Assembly: GCF_014644555.1 (NCBI RefSeq)
Contig: NZ_BMKX01000001.1
Span: 744,001 to 808,000 of the forward strand
DNA length: 64,000 nucleotides
From: Glutamicibacter ardleyensis
GTDB lineage: Bacteria > Actinomycetota > Actinomycetes > Actinomycetales > Micrococcaceae
Direction: 5' to 3'
Positions within the stretch are counted from its first letter, which is position 1. Every line of letters begins with the position of its first letter. The position numbers were made by a program, and so were the translations under genes. Below, one piece after another: positions 8,998-18,309 of the stretch. The notes beneath the pieces were generated by a model. The model saw nothing but the letters and a program-made list of their open reading frames with translations. It did not search any database and had not been told where the DNA came from.

Positions 8998-9899
8998 TCC
9001 GTTCCAATTTCCTCGCAGAAATCGAGGAATGCACGCAACCGCAAACTCGGTCGGGCCGACGCCGTATATGCCACACAGATATCGCTCTCCCCGACCTGCC
9101 CTTCAATTTCCAGCATCGCCAGCGGCAGGCCGTCATAGCTGAGGTTTACCGGAGGGCGTTGCACCAGTACCGTGTAGCCAAGTCCGCGCGCTACCAGCCC
9201 GCGGACCGCTTCAAAGCTCTGCGAGCTCCAGCGAATCTTCGGATCTAATCCGGACATTCGCAAGTTGACCAGTTGATTGTCACGCACCGTGGGGATGTCC
9301 AAGGAAACGAAGTCATCCTCGGCTAGTTCTGACAGATGCACTCTTTTGCGCTGGGCCAACCGGTGATTGCCTCCGACCAGCACGTAGGGACGCCCGGACA
9401 TCACCCGGCGAAACTCAACGTGGGGAACCAAGTGCCGCGTATGAGTCAACACCGCGTCGAGATGCCCTCGGAGCATTCGCTCTTGGAGCTCTGCGCCATC
9501 ACCTTCAACCAGGGTCACCTGCAAGTCGGGATTCACCTTGGTAAAACGTTCGCAGATCACCGGAATCCAGAACGCCGCCAGTGAAGAATAGCAACCGATG
9601 ACCAGCGGTCCGGAGAGTTTGGTTTGGCGCTCCACAATCTGGTCTTGCACTTCTTCGGCATGGCGCACCAGCTGCCTGGCATCATGGAGGAAATCGGTAC
9701 CAACCGCGGTCAAGACCACCCCGCGGGCCCGGCGCCGCACAAGCAATTGGGAACCAACTACCCGTTCAAGTTCATCCATGGCCTGGGACATCGCAGCCTG
9801 CGAAATATGGCTTGCCACGGCCGCTGCAGAGATGGAACCCGTCTCTGCAACAGCGACAAAGTACTGCAGTTGGCGCAGGGTGTAGTTGATCACCACCAC
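8976..9899 (-). CDS. LysR-family transcriptional regulator
   Basis: A 307-residue LysR-type regulator. The N-terminal winged HTH reads LRQLQYFVAVAETGSISAAA and SHISQAAMSQAMDELER (about residues 8-45); the rest is a periplasmic-binding-protein-like effector domain. Three successive GTG codons (9899, 9896, 9893) could start translation; the first is listed. It is convergent with the hydrolase/MHS transporter operon and upstream of nothing else in its direction, so it may regulate that operon, although LysR targets are more often divergent. Effector unknown. Confidence 0.88.
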   Translation of the reverse strand: MVVINYTLRQLQYFVAVAETGSISAAAVASHISQAAMSQAMDELERVVGSQLLVRRRARGVVLTAVGTDFLHDARQLVRHAEEVQDQIVERQTKLSGPLVIGCYSSLAAFWIPVICERFTKVNPDLQVTLVEGDGAELQERMLRGHLDAVLTHTRHLVPHVEFRRVMSGRPYVLVGGNHRLAQRKRVHLSELAEDDFVSLDIPTVRDNQLVNLRMSGLDPKIRWSSQSFEAVRGLVARGLGYTVLVQRPPVNLSYDGLPLAMLEIEGQVGESDICVAYTASARPSLRLRAFLDFCEEIGTEKENRVG

Positions 9900-10060
9900 A
9901 GTCTAGCCAGCGGCGGGCCAGTGCCCTCATTTCCGCTGAGTCGCGCGGAGTACTTCGGTAAATCCACAGCCAAAGCCGATGCCGCAGATTCCCGAATTCA
10001 ACAGATCCTGGACTGAAAAATTCTCAACTCCTAAACCACGCACGCTCACGGTTTTATTGC

Positions 10061-11293
10061 CTACTTCGAAGCGCCAATCGCCCACACGCGTGGCAGTTGC
10101 GTGCCGTTGACCGCAAGGTCGCCGATCAAGCGGGCCTTGAATACCCAAGGATTGTGGTTACCGGCGGTACGCGCATTGCGCCAATGCCGGTCCAGATTCT
10201 TTGAGGTGCTTGTCGCCGAGGCAGCTAGTGCGTCAAAAGCATGAGTGAGTGCGGTGAGCACCAGTGGGGTCAAGGCCACCTGTGCTTGTGCGGAGGCAAG
10301 CTCGGCGTAGTCATTTGCTGCTTCATCTGCTTCGGCCGAAATGGCTCCGGCCTGCAGCTGAAGTGCGCTGTCGTAAGCACCCTGCAGAGCGTTGGAAACA
10401 CGTTCTACCGTGGCCGTGGCGGCAAAAGCTGCTGCAGAAACCTCCCCGATGACTTGCAGGAGTTGCGGATCCTCACTGGCCACATTTGCGGCCCCATGGC
10501 TGAAGGTACGCCTGCGGTTCTTCAACTCCACTGCAAACTCACGCTCCGCCGCTTTGGCCGAACCGGCGAGCACAGCAAGCAATACCTGCTGGTAGAAGGC
10601 GGTCTGGTACTTGAAGCGAGTGTCGAAGTCGATCAGATTCTCCTCCTCCACGCTCGCATGGGTAAAAGTTGATGTACCGGTGCCGGTGGTGCGTTGGCCA
10701 AAGCCGTCCCAATCCTCGGCCAACGCAACACCGGGCTGATGAGCACGTACCGCAGCGATTATGCGTTTGCCGGTATCGGTGCGTTCTGCATAGGTGTCGA
10801 GCCAGTCGGCAAAGATGGAACCGGTGGAATAGTATTTGGTTCCATTGATCTTGAAGCCACCGACGCCATCAGGTGTCACCTTGGTGATGACCTCCCCCAC
10901 CTTGACGGTTCCGATTTCGGTCCATGAGTTTCCGACTAGCTCGCCGGCCACAAATCGCGCCAGCCATTTGTCACGGCCTGGCCCGGAAGCAGAAATCAGC
11001 CGATCTTCCACGAAGGCGAAGTGGGAACGTAATGCCTGGGCAATATTTGTATCGGCGGCAGCCAGGTCCACAAAAAGTTCGAACAGTTCGGGCAGCGTAG
11101 CTCCCGCTCCCCCATCGCTTTCGGCAATGCGCACTGCACCAAAACCTGCGGCGGCGAGTTCGGCGATTTCGGCTCGTGGCAGTTCACCGGAACGATCACG
11201 TTCCGCCGCCCCTGCAGCGATCTTCTCAAAGATCGGATTAAAACGTTGACGTAGTTGCTTCAAACGATTGCCGGTTGCGGTCAGGGTGCTCAT
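10061..11293 (-). CDS. DszC/SfnB-like flavin monooxygenase (acyl-CoA dehydrogenase fold)
   Basis: A 410-residue member of the acyl-CoA dehydrogenase superfamily, in the flavin-dependent monooxygenase branch (DszC, SfnB). The C-terminal block DRHWRNARTAGNHNP resembles the HWRNxRTHxxHDP motif of dibenzothiophene monooxygenases. The middle contains GFKINGTKYYSTGS, the substrate/flavin pocket strand. A GGAGAATTC ribosome site precedes the ATG. It follows a second DszC-like gene on the same strand after 51 bases, so both may be co-transcribed. Such pairs serve in sulfur acquisition from organosulfur compounds. A partner flavin reductase is not adjacent. Confidence 0.82.
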   Translation of the reverse strand: MSTLTATGNRLKQLRQRFNPIFEKIAAGAAERDRSGELPRAEIAELAAAGFGAVRIAESDGGAGATLPELFELFVDLAAADTNIAQALRSHFAFVEDRLISASGPGRDKWLARFVAGELVGNSWTEIGTVKVGEVITKVTPDGVGGFKINGTKYYSTGSIFADWLDTYAERTDTGKRIIAAVRAHQPGVALAEDWDGFGQRTTGTGTSTFTHASVEEENLIDFDTRFKYQTAFYQQVLLAVLAGSAKAAEREFAVELKNRRRTFSHGAANVASEDPQLLQVIGEVSAAAFAATATVERVSNALQGAYDSALQLQAGAISAEADEAANDYAELASAQAQVALTPLVLTALTHAFDALAASATSTSKNLDRHWRNARTAGNHNPWVFKARLIGDLAVNGTQLPRVWAIGASK

Positions 11294-11344
11294 GAATTCT
11301 CCAAAAAATCTGTTGTGTACTGTGCTTTGTCTGCTGGTGATGGC

Positions 11345-12571
11345 TTAGGTGTACAGCGAGATTGGCTGTGCTTCACCGTGCAAGAAATACTGGCCCACTT
11401 CGATCTTCTTGTAATCCACCGGGTCATGCAGGGAGTGCGTGCGCACGTTGCGCCAGTACAGATCCAGTCCAACGTCATTGCTGGTTGATGAGGTTCCGGT
11501 AACCTCGAAGATTCGGTTCGCCACCTCCACCCCGGTTTCGGTGGAAACGATCTTCGCTTCGGCAATCGCCACTGCTAGTTCGGCGCGTTCTTCGGCGGTG
11601 ACGTCTCCCGCCTTGGCGATCAGCAGGTCATAGGCGCGGCCGAGCTTTTCAACGAGCGCGGCAACCGCAGCCGTCCGCGCTTTGAGCTCGCCCAAGGTCC
11701 GCTGGAAGATCACGTCTCGTGAATAGGTCGGTGCCGTGGAAAGAAACCACGCGTTTTTGCGTCCCAGCAAGAGCTGTTTGCCACGTGCCAACGCGCCTTC
11801 GGCAATCCCCAAATAGAAGTTTGCAAAAGCAAGCTGCAATCCAGGAATGAGCAAGGTGGAGACCGGCTCCTCGGTCACTTCACCGAGGATCTCAGCGGCG
11901 TCAACTCGCACGTTGCTATAACGTACCGAGTTTGAAGCGCTCAGCCGCTGTCCCAAGTAATCCCAGTCATCAACCAGTTCAAGTCCTTCGCGGTCGGTAG
12001 GCAAGACGAAGGCCAGGACCTTACCGTCATTTTCGCCTCCCTGCACCAGGGCGTTGACGATAATCACTTCACCCACTCCCGAACCGGTGGAAAACCGCTT
12101 GGCACCGTTGAGCCGGTATCCATCGGCCTCGACGGTGAGCAGCAAAGTCGGGTCAACAGGGTTGACCGAATCTCCCCACAGCCACCCGTGAGCCACCGTG
12201 CGTTCCCACCAGGCGCCTTGCTGCTTAGCCGGGGCGTAGAATGCGATGCCGGTCTGGTTGAAGTAGTGATAGGCAAGCAGCTGCGCAATCGATCCGTCTG
12301 CATTCGCAAGAATGCGAATCGCTTCGAAGGCGGTCTCAAAGTGGCCCCCTGCGCCGCCAAATTCTGCTGGCACCAACAGGTCCAGCAGACCTGAGGATCG
12401 CAAAAGCTGCGCTTCTGCATGTGGCTGCTCGTTTTTACGATCCCGCTCCAGGGCATCTACGGCCAAGCTCTGTGCAACCTCTGTTGCGACCGCACGCCAA
12501 TGCGTGAGCTCTCCAGTTGTGGCGTTGCCGGTAAAGGGGGTACGTGCAAGTGCTGCAGTGGCTACTGACAT
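11345..12571 (-). CDS. DszC/SfnB-like flavin monooxygenase, first of pair
   Basis: A 408-residue protein of the same acyl-CoA-dehydrogenase-fold monooxygenase branch. The C-terminus LYWRNVRTHSLHDPVDYKKI is very close to the DszC C-terminal consensus, more so than in the downstream paralogue. GYRLNGAKRFSTGSGVGE marks the central beta domain. An AGGAAG ribosome site precedes the ATG. It is upstream of, and probably co-transcribed with, the second paralogue. Oxidation of a reduced-sulfur or sulfone-type substrate with externally supplied reduced flavin is the family expectation; actual substrate unknown. Confidence 0.84.
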   Translation of the reverse strand: MSVATAALARTPFTGNATTGELTHWRAVATEVAQSLAVDALERDRKNEQPHAEAQLLRSSGLLDLLVPAEFGGAGGHFETAFEAIRILANADGSIAQLLAYHYFNQTGIAFYAPAKQQGAWWERTVAHGWLWGDSVNPVDPTLLLTVEADGYRLNGAKRFSTGSGVGEVIIVNALVQGGENDGKVLAFVLPTDREGLELVDDWDYLGQRLSASNSVRYSNVRVDAAEILGEVTEEPVSTLLIPGLQLAFANFYLGIAEGALARGKQLLLGRKNAWFLSTAPTYSRDVIFQRTLGELKARTAAVAALVEKLGRAYDLLIAKAGDVTAEERAELAVAIAEAKIVSTETGVEVANRIFEVTGTSSTSNDVGLDLYWRNVRTHSLHDPVDYKKIEVGQYFLHGEAQPISLYT

Positions 12572-12803
12572 GAGCGATCTTCCTGTTCTCGGGTGGTTGA
12601 TGGCTTAGACGCTACTGCGTCATCAGCGGCCCGTCAGCTGCCTTGGTCATCTGCTTGCACCGGCTGTCACCAGAGTTCTCATGGCGTCATATTGCTGGCC
12701 AGCTGGCTGCTCCGAAGCCGGAATTCCGACATCAAGCGACTCATATATCCGTTCGTTAACTCCTCTTGGGCTCGGTGCTTGACAACAGGAAATCTTCTCG
12801 CTT
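12572..12803. other. Intergenic leader upstream of the DszC-like pair
   Basis: About 230 bases between the DszC-like operon start and the GntP terminator. It must hold the minus-strand promoter of the monooxygenase pair, but I cannot pick -35/-10 boxes with confidence. A 21-codon minus-strand open frame (12679-12744, start MSRLMSEFRL) preceded by GGAG is present; it lacks the RRHIDL pattern of the known actinobacterial sulfur leader peptides, so I do not call it a gene. Confidence 0.4.
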
Positions 12804-12849
12804 AAAAGCCAAGAGACGAGCACCGGTGCGGTTCTCGTCTCTTGGCTTT
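12804..12849 (-). terminator. Intrinsic terminator of gntP-like gene
   Basis: Perfect 16-bp arms (12805-12820 and 12834-12849; arm AAAGCCAAGAGACGAG) with a 13-nt loop, followed on the minus strand by TTTTAAG. It lies 13 bases past the stop of the GntP-type permease. Confidence 0.88.
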
Positions 12850-12861
12850 GTACTGGTGCGC

Positions 12862-14223
12862 TTAGAGCAGGATTGCCCCAAGAATCCACACGGTGATAAA
12901 ACCTGCGGTGCCCTGAATAGCGGTGGCAACGCTCAACGTCTTGTATGCGGTGATCACCGGAATGCGGCTCAGCTGCGAGACCACCCAGAAGTAGGAGTCA
13001 TTCGCGTGGGAAACCACCATGGCGCCGGCACCAATCGCCAGCACGGTGAGCACCATCCCCATGTCTGTGCTCAAACCCAGTGAACCAAGCATCGGCGCCA
13101 CCAGTGCAGAGGTGGTCACCATGGACACCGTTGAGGAGCCTTGCGCGGACTTCAGTGCCGCTGCGATCAGGAAGGGAACGGCCAAGCCGATGCCCAACCC
13201 GCTGAGTGAATCGGAGAGGATCGTGGTCAGCTTCGACGCTGCAAGTACCGCGCCAAGGGACGCACCGGCTCCGGTGATCAACAAGATCGGTGCCGCGGTA
13301 CGAACCGCGTCATGCATCTGCTCGTTGAAGTCCACGAGTTTCTGGTTACCACGCAAGAGCAGGCTCGCGGCAAGCAAGCCGAAGATCAACGCGATGACCG
13401 GGGTACCGAGGAAGGACAGCGTTTCCAGTGCAGCGCCTTCACCCAAAGGATGAGATGGAAGCTTGGCTACCGAGGCACCGCAAATCAATAGCAAAGGTAC
13501 GATAATCGGCAGGAATGCCAACAGTGGGGCCGGCAATTTGCCGTAGCTGGCACGCAGTTCTTCATAGCTCTGCTCGGTGAGATCATCGTGGTCTTCCTCA
13601 GGCAAGGGCGTCCAGCTCTTCTTGCTGAAACTGTTGGCATAGAACAGACCGGCCATCGCGGAAATTGCCGCCACCGGAAGTCCCACGGCAATGATCAATC
13701 CGAGGTTATCGGCAATGCCAATACTTTCCGCGGCTGCTAATGGGCCCGGGGTTGGCGGAACCATGGTGTGCGTCGCGTAAAGCCCGGTCATCAAGGCTAC
13801 CGAGGTGGCCAAGCCCGAAACGCCGGTGCGCAGCGTGATCGCTTTGCGCAGTGAGTTCAGTACTACGTATCCGGAATCGCAGAAGACCGGGATGGAAACT
13901 ATATAGCCGATGATAGACAGCGTGAGGTTGGGAAAACGGGTTCCAAGCACCTTGATCAAAGCATCAGCCATGGATATCGCCGCGCCGGAACGTTCAAGGA
14001 TGATGCCGATCATCGTCCCGAAAAGGATCACCAAACCAATGTTGCCCATGGTGTTGCCGAAGGCCGTGGTCACCGTGCTGGCAACCTCAGCGACGGGTAT
14101 CTGATAGGCGAACGCGGCAAGAATGGCCGCACCAATCAAGGCAAGGAAGGGGCTGACTTTCCAACGGGCGGTGACCAGCACAATGCCTGCCACAAGGATC
14201 AGCAGAACTAATAGTTCGTACAT
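12862..14223 (-). CDS. GntP-family gluconate/sugar-acid:H+ symporter
   Basis: A 453-residue permease with about 12-14 helices, of the GntP (gluconate:H+ symporter) family. Recognisable blocks are GTMIGIILERSGAA near residue 70, IPVFCDSGYVVL, THTMVPPTPGPLAAAES, and the C-terminal AQGSSTVSMVTTSALVAP and VSHANDSYFWVVSQ. Length is normal for the family. The gene lies downstream of a CdaR-type sugar-diacid regulator on the same strand (183-bp gap). In many bacteria CdaR, a GntP-type permease and glycerate kinase go together; a glycerate kinase is encoded at 46.0-47.2 kb here. D-glycerate, gluconate or a sugar diacid derivative is therefore the likely solute (inference). Confidence 0.9.
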   Translation of the reverse strand: MYELLVLLILVAGIVLVTARWKVSPFLALIGAAILAAFAYQIPVAEVASTVTTAFGNTMGNIGLVILFGTMIGIILERSGAAISMADALIKVLGTRFPNLTLSIIGYIVSIPVFCDSGYVVLNSLRKAITLRTGVSGLATSVALMTGLYATHTMVPPTPGPLAAAESIGIADNLGLIIAVGLPVAAISAMAGLFYANSFSKKSWTPLPEEDHDDLTEQSYEELRASYGKLPAPLLAFLPIIVPLLLICGASVAKLPSHPLGEGAALETLSFLGTPVIALIFGLLAASLLLRGNQKLVDFNEQMHDAVRTAAPILLITGAGASLGAVLAASKLTTILSDSLSGLGIGLAVPFLIAAALKSAQGSSTVSMVTTSALVAPMLGSLGLSTDMGMVLTVLAIGAGAMVVSHANDSYFWVVSQLSRIPVITAYKTLSVATAIQGTAGFITVWILGAILL

Positions 14224-14406
14224 GCGGTAAATGGCTCCTTTGCCAATATGCGTACGGTTTGCGCCGTGCGTCCGCGCATGATTTCTGCGGCTTCAACACC
14301 GTAGGCGCACGAAAACCCGCGCAGGGCGGCGAACATCTTGATTAGTTTAGAGCGCCGAACAAAACTCCCCTATAGGCGCGTGACCAGAAGTTTCTTCGTG
14401 TTGACC

Positions 14407-15468
14407 TTAGAAAATGTGCAGCTGCCCCAAGGCAATCGATGCGTAGAGAGAATGCTGCAAGCGCAAGAACTGCGCCGAATGCCGGATATCAAGTCCGGTC
14501 AGCTGACCGGCCCTATCAATGCGCTGCACTAATGTATTTCGATGGATATGCAGATACTCGGCCGCCTCAAGCATGCTGTTCGCCGAGGCGATCACCAACA
14601 GTGTTCGACCCTGTTCGGCGTTCACGTTTGCGGCTAGTTCCGCCAAGGTTTCGAGGTTGCGTTCCGGAGTACGTGCGATGGCCACGGCCACTTCCGGACT
14701 CCAGATACGGCGGGATTCCCGACGAGGCAGCAACTGTGGTCGTCTGCTGAGCACGCGCAATACTTCTGCTTCATGAAGAAGCTGGGTCGCCTTCGCGCTT
14801 TGCGCTGATTCCAGGTATTTATCGCCATGTGCGATATGCGTTTCATCGATATTGGCCTGGCTTGTACGCAGTCGCCAGTATCCCCCGGAAAGGTAGATCC
14901 ATGCGGTTCGCTGGCCCTCAACGGCTTGCTGCTGACGAAAGTCCGGACGCGGTTCCTGCGGGATCCACAGTTCCAAGATCCAGGGGGCCCGCAATCCATG
15001 GGCGGCCAAGCGCCTGTCGATAAGGTCCGCGTCGGCGCTACCTGCGAGTAGCGCCGAAATGAGGTCGCGAGCTTCGGTTTCACGCCGGCTGCTGCGGCCA
15101 TGCTCGCGTTCTTGCGCAAAGAGCAATTGCACCGTCAGGGCAATTAAATTTGCCAGTGGCCGTACTTCACCCGGAGCACCGGTGACGCCAACTACCCCGC
15201 ACAATTGCTCGTTGAGTATCAAAGGTGCGTTTACTCCGGGCTGCGTTCCGGCAGCGGCATCAGTCTGTTCAATATCGACGATACGGTTGCTTCGAATCGC
15301 TTCAAGGCTACCCTCATGGTGCGAACCGACCCGGGATCGATCGCTGGAAGCAATGATAATGCCGTGGGAATTCATGATGTTCACATGGCGATTGATGGTT
15401 GGAGCAATAGTATCGACGACTTTTTGCGCTAAATCTCCGCTTAGCCTGATCGGCTCTTGCTCTTCCAT
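14407..15468 (-). CDS. CdaR-family sugar diacid regulator
   Basis: About 353 residues. The N-terminal half matches the putative sugar-diacid recognition domain (KVVDTIAPTINRHVNIMNSHGIIIASSD, split here as overlapping blocks near residues 15-42). The C-terminal half ends in the PucR-type HTH (LEAAEYLHIHRNTLVQRIDR region, about 300-320). I chose the ATG at 15468; an upstream in-frame start at 15510 exists but adds residues unlike the family. CdaR proteins activate glycerate/glucarate/galactarate genes. The GntP-type permease directly downstream is the obvious target. An aldehyde dehydrogenase gene ends just upstream on the same strand. Confidence 0.86.
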   Translation of the reverse strand: MEEQEPIRLSGDLAQKVVDTIAPTINRHVNIMNSHGIIIASSDRSRVGSHHEGSLEAIRSNRIVDIEQTDAAAGTQPGVNAPLILNEQLCGVVGVTGAPGEVRPLANLIALTVQLLFAQEREHGRSSRRETEARDLISALLAGSADADLIDRRLAAHGLRAPWILELWIPQEPRPDFRQQQAVEGQRTAWIYLSGGYWRLRTSQANIDETHIAHGDKYLESAQSAKATQLLHEAEVLRVLSRRPQLLPRRESRRIWSPEVAVAIARTPERNLETLAELAANVNAEQGRTLLVIASANSMLEAAEYLHIHRNTLVQRIDRAGQLTGLDIRHSAQFLRLQHSLYASIALGQLHIF

Positions 15469-15576
15469 AGATTCATCGTAGCTCTCTCGCCGGTGGCACC
15501 CGCGCTGCAAGGTCTCCGGCAGAGCCCGGCTGTTGCTATTGAGCGGTCAGGGTGCCACTGGCGGAAGCTGCTATCG

Positions 15577-17085
15577 TCAGTCGATTTTGACGGTGACCGA
15601 CTTCAACGAGGTGTAGGCTTCGATTCCTTCTCGTCCGTTTTCATGTCCCCAACCGGACTGCTTGAATCCGCCGAACGGCATGTTCGCGTCCATACCGGAT
15701 CCGGTATTCACGCGAACGTTTCCGGCCTGAATCTTCTTGGCGAACATCAATGCCCTGGAAATATCCTGACTGAAGATGATTGAATTCAGACCATAATCAT
15801 TATCGTTTGCACGACGCAGAACGTCAGCCAGCGAGTCTTCATCACTAAAAGTACTCACCGAGAGCACCGGGCCGAAGATCTCTTCCGTGGACACAGTCAT
15901 TTCAGGCGTGACATTCTTCAGAACTGTTGGCTGAATGAAGAAGCCCTCACCGGCCGCCTTCTCACCACCGGTCACCAGCTCGGCGCCATCAGCAATTCCC
16001 GCCGCAATATAGCCCAAGACCCGTTCGCGCTGCATTTCGGAAACTAGTGGGCCGAGCTGCGTTGCGGAATCCAGTCCGGAACCAATCTTCATACTCTTCG
16101 CAAATTCTGCGATGCCCTCGATGACCTTATCTGCCACATCTTCGTGAACATAGAGACGTGAACCGGCGGCGCAGACCTGTCCCGAATTAGCGAAAATACT
16201 CATCGCGGCTCCTGGAATGGCCGTGGCGAGGTCCGCATCCGGATAGATGACCACCGGAGATTTTCCGCCCAGCTCCAAGCTCAATCGTTTGAGGTTGCCG
16301 GCAGCGGAAGCAAGCAGCCGCTTGCCGACTGCGGTTGAGCCGGTGAATGAAACCTTGTCCACATCGGGGTGATCGGCGAGCGCCTGTCCGGCCACCGGGC
16401 CGAGCCCCTGAACTACGTTGAGAACACCGGCAGGGATTCCAGATTCGAAGGCGATCTGAGCCAACCTGACCGCGGTCAGCGGGGTCAGTTCTGCTGGCTT
16501 GAGGACCACCGTGCAGCCGGCCGCCAGAGCCGGGGCAATCTTGGACATGGCGATGGTGAAGGGCACGTTCCACGGAACGATGAGCCCGGCGACACCCAGT
16601 GGTTGGCGCAATGTGTAGGCATGCCAGGTTCCCGGCAAGGAGACCTCCCGTGTCTCCCCATTGAGCTTGGTCGCCCAACCCGCGTGGTAGCGCAGGATCT
16701 CGATGCCCATAGGGAGCTCGCCGAAACGAGCCACGTTATATGGCTTGCCGCAATTCAAAGATTCCAGGGTCGCTAATTCTTCAAGATTCTCTTCCAGCGC
16801 ATCCGCGAAACGGTGCAATGCGCGCTGACGTTGAGCCGGGGTGAATTCGGCCCAGGGGCCCGAGGTGAATGCCTGTCGAGCTGAGCTTACGGCGTTGTCC
16901 ACATCCTCCGCCGTGGCGGCGTTGGTCATCGCCAGCAGCTTGCTGGTGGAAGGGTCCGTGACTTCCAACTGGTCACCGCCTCCCTGGGTGGATTCACCGT
17001 TGATGAACAGCGGGAGCGGAGCGGAGGCGAGTTTTTCGCGTAATAGGTCTGCCATGGGCGTGATGGCGGTTTCGATTGCTGACAT
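15577..17085 (-). CDS. NAD(P)-dependent aldehyde dehydrogenase
   Basis: A 502-residue ALDH-superfamily enzyme oxidising an aldehyde to its acid. Visible: VPWNVPFTIAMSKIAPALAAG (cofactor site), FTGSTAVGKRL, the catalytic glutamate in LELGGKSPVV, the catalytic cysteine in ANSGQVCAAGSR, and EIFGPVLSV. The start at 17085 is fixed by an AGGAG site 17091-17096. It is divergent from the ABC importer operon across a 208-bp region that also carries a TACTAG motif shared with an alcohol dehydrogenase promoter. It probably oxidises aldehydes made by the three zinc alcohol dehydrogenases of this block. Confidence 0.92.
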   Translation of the reverse strand: MSAIETAITPMADLLREKLASAPLPLFINGESTQGGGDQLEVTDPSTSKLLAMTNAATAEDVDNAVSSARQAFTSGPWAEFTPAQRQRALHRFADALEENLEELATLESLNCGKPYNVARFGELPMGIEILRYHAGWATKLNGETREVSLPGTWHAYTLRQPLGVAGLIVPWNVPFTIAMSKIAPALAAGCTVVLKPAELTPLTAVRLAQIAFESGIPAGVLNVVQGLGPVAGQALADHPDVDKVSFTGSTAVGKRLLASAAGNLKRLSLELGGKSPVVIYPDADLATAIPGAAMSIFANSGQVCAAGSRLYVHEDVADKVIEGIAEFAKSMKIGSGLDSATQLGPLVSEMQRERVLGYIAAGIADGAELVTGGEKAAGEGFFIQPTVLKNVTPEMTVSTEEIFGPVLSVSTFSDEDSLADVLRRANDNDYGLNSIIFSQDISRALMFAKKIQAGNVRVNTGSGMDANMPFGGFKQSGWGHENGREGIEAYTSLKSVTVKID

Positions 17086-17157
17086 CTGAATTCTCCTAAT
17101 TCCCGGTGCGAAGCCAAAATTTCTTCGCACACAATTTGCTTGTGAGCCTTGCCACAT

Positions 17158-17174
17158 AATCTACTAGAAGATAT
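17158..17174. promoter_or_regulatory. Shared TACTAG motif, copy 1 (possible operator)
   Basis: AATCTACTAGAAGATAT in the divergent promoter between the aldehyde dehydrogenase and the ABC importer. It matches 14 of 17 positions with a motif in the divergent alcohol dehydrogenase promoter at 24245-24261. No other copy was noticed in the window. Binding by a common regulator is inferred; no regulator gene is obvious in the block. Confidence 0.4.
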
Positions 17175-17293
17175 ATTGTGAAACAAGAAATAGATTTTGG
17201 TTCGATGTTTGTTTTCACTGTTCCGGCTGCAGGGCACACCGGGATTCACTCGCAGGCCACCTATTGGCCGGCCATTTCCAAGGAGACTTTCCC

Positions 17294-18298
17294 ATGGTCA
17301 AGAATCGACTTATCACTCGCAAGGCCTTTGCTGCGCTGGCAGCCTCGGCACTCGCAGTGGGCGCATTATCCGCCTGCGGTAGTGGCGAAGAAGCCACCGC
17401 CGACGGCCCGACCAAGCTCCGCGTTGCCGTGGCACCCATCCAATTCGAAACCGCATATGTCGCAGATTCCCATGGATTCTTCGAAAAACAGGGTCTCGAT
17501 GTTGAAATCGTCAATGGCGCCGATCCCGCAGCCCTGCTGGCTCAGGTGGTCTCCGGGGACGTAGATGTCGCCATAGGTTCATGGATCAACGTCGCAACGT
17601 CCTACTCCCAGGGCGTCCCGATTCAGGTCATCGGCGGCAACGGCATGGTCGACGACAAGTCCGATAACTCCGGCGTCCTGGTTGCCAAGGATTCAGACAT
17701 CAGCTCACTGGCTGATTTGAAAGGCAAAACCATTGGCGTCGTTGGAGTGAAGTCCGGCGGTGACATCCCGGTTCTCCAGGCTCTGGAGGGTGCCGGGGTG
17801 AAACTCGATGAAGCCAAGGAAGTGGCAATTCCCTACGCAGGAATGGAGGCCGCTCTGGAACAGGGCACCGTGGATGCGGTAGTTCCGGCGGATTCCTTCT
17901 ACCACCAGATGCTCGATTCGGGATACAAGTCGATCTCCAACCCGGTTCGCGAATACCAAGGCAATATGCCGGTGACCGTATGGACCGCAAAGAAGGATTG
18001 GCTGGATGCAAACGCTGAGACCGCCAACAAATTCCTTGGTGCCATGAAGGAGGCAGTTGCCTTCTACGAAGATGAGGCGAACCTGAAGACCGTTCAAGAA
18101 GCCCATGCAAAGGTGAACCAGATTGATGTGGCCAAGGCGCCTAAGGAATTCGTTCCTGCAGATGTCACCTTCAACAAGGCCGAAGCGCAGTCCGGCATCG
18201 ACGCGATGGTGCACTTTGGCCTCGTAGCCAACCCCATCAACGTTGATGACGTGCTCTGGGATCAGGCTCCGAGCCGCGAATCCGCAGACAGCAAGTAA
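17294..18298 (+). CDS. NitT/TauT-type ABC importer binding lipoprotein (paralogue 1)
   Basis: A 334-residue exported lipoprotein: positively charged start, hydrophobic segment, lipobox LSAC (about residues 26-29), then an NMT1/SsuA-like binding domain (IQFETAYVADSHGFFEKQGL; DLKGKTIGVVGVKSGGDIP). The ATG at 17294 is preceded by AAGGAGA. This family captures nitrate, taurine, alkanesulfonates, thiamine precursors or aromatic compounds for import. It heads an operon with two permeases, an ATPase and a zinc alcohol dehydrogenase. A second, very similar binding protein lies at 22.0 kb. The alcohol/aldehyde dehydrogenases around it suggest an alcohol- or aldehyde-bearing solute; sulfonates remain possible. 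Confidence 0.9.
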   Translation: MVKNRLITRKAFAALAASALAVGALSACGSGEEATADGPTKLRVAVAPIQFETAYVADSHGFFEKQGLDVEIVNGADPAALLAQVVSGDVDVAIGSWINVATSYSQGVPIQVIGGNGMVDDKSDNSGVLVAKDSDISSLADLKGKTIGVVGVKSGGDIPVLQALEGAGVKLDEAKEVAIPYAGMEAALEQGTVDAVVPADSFYHQMLDSGYKSISNPVREYQGNMPVTVWTAKKDWLDANAETANKFLGAMKEAVAFYEDEANLKTVQEAHAKVNQIDVAKAPKEFVPADVTFNKAEAQSGIDAMVHFGLVANPINVDDVLWDQAPSRESADSK

Positions 18299-18309
18299 TT
18301 ACCGAACTT

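Noticed and set aside
12679-12744. 21-codon frame MSRLMSEFRL upstream of the DszC-like pair as a sulfur leader peptide
   Set aside because: It has a GGAG in front, but lacks the RRHIDL-like pattern of known actinobacterial sulfur leader peptides; kept only as a note.
17705-18214. 169-codon minus-strand frame inside the binding protein gene
   Set aside because: Shadow frame of a clear lipoprotein gene, with no ribosome site and no family match.
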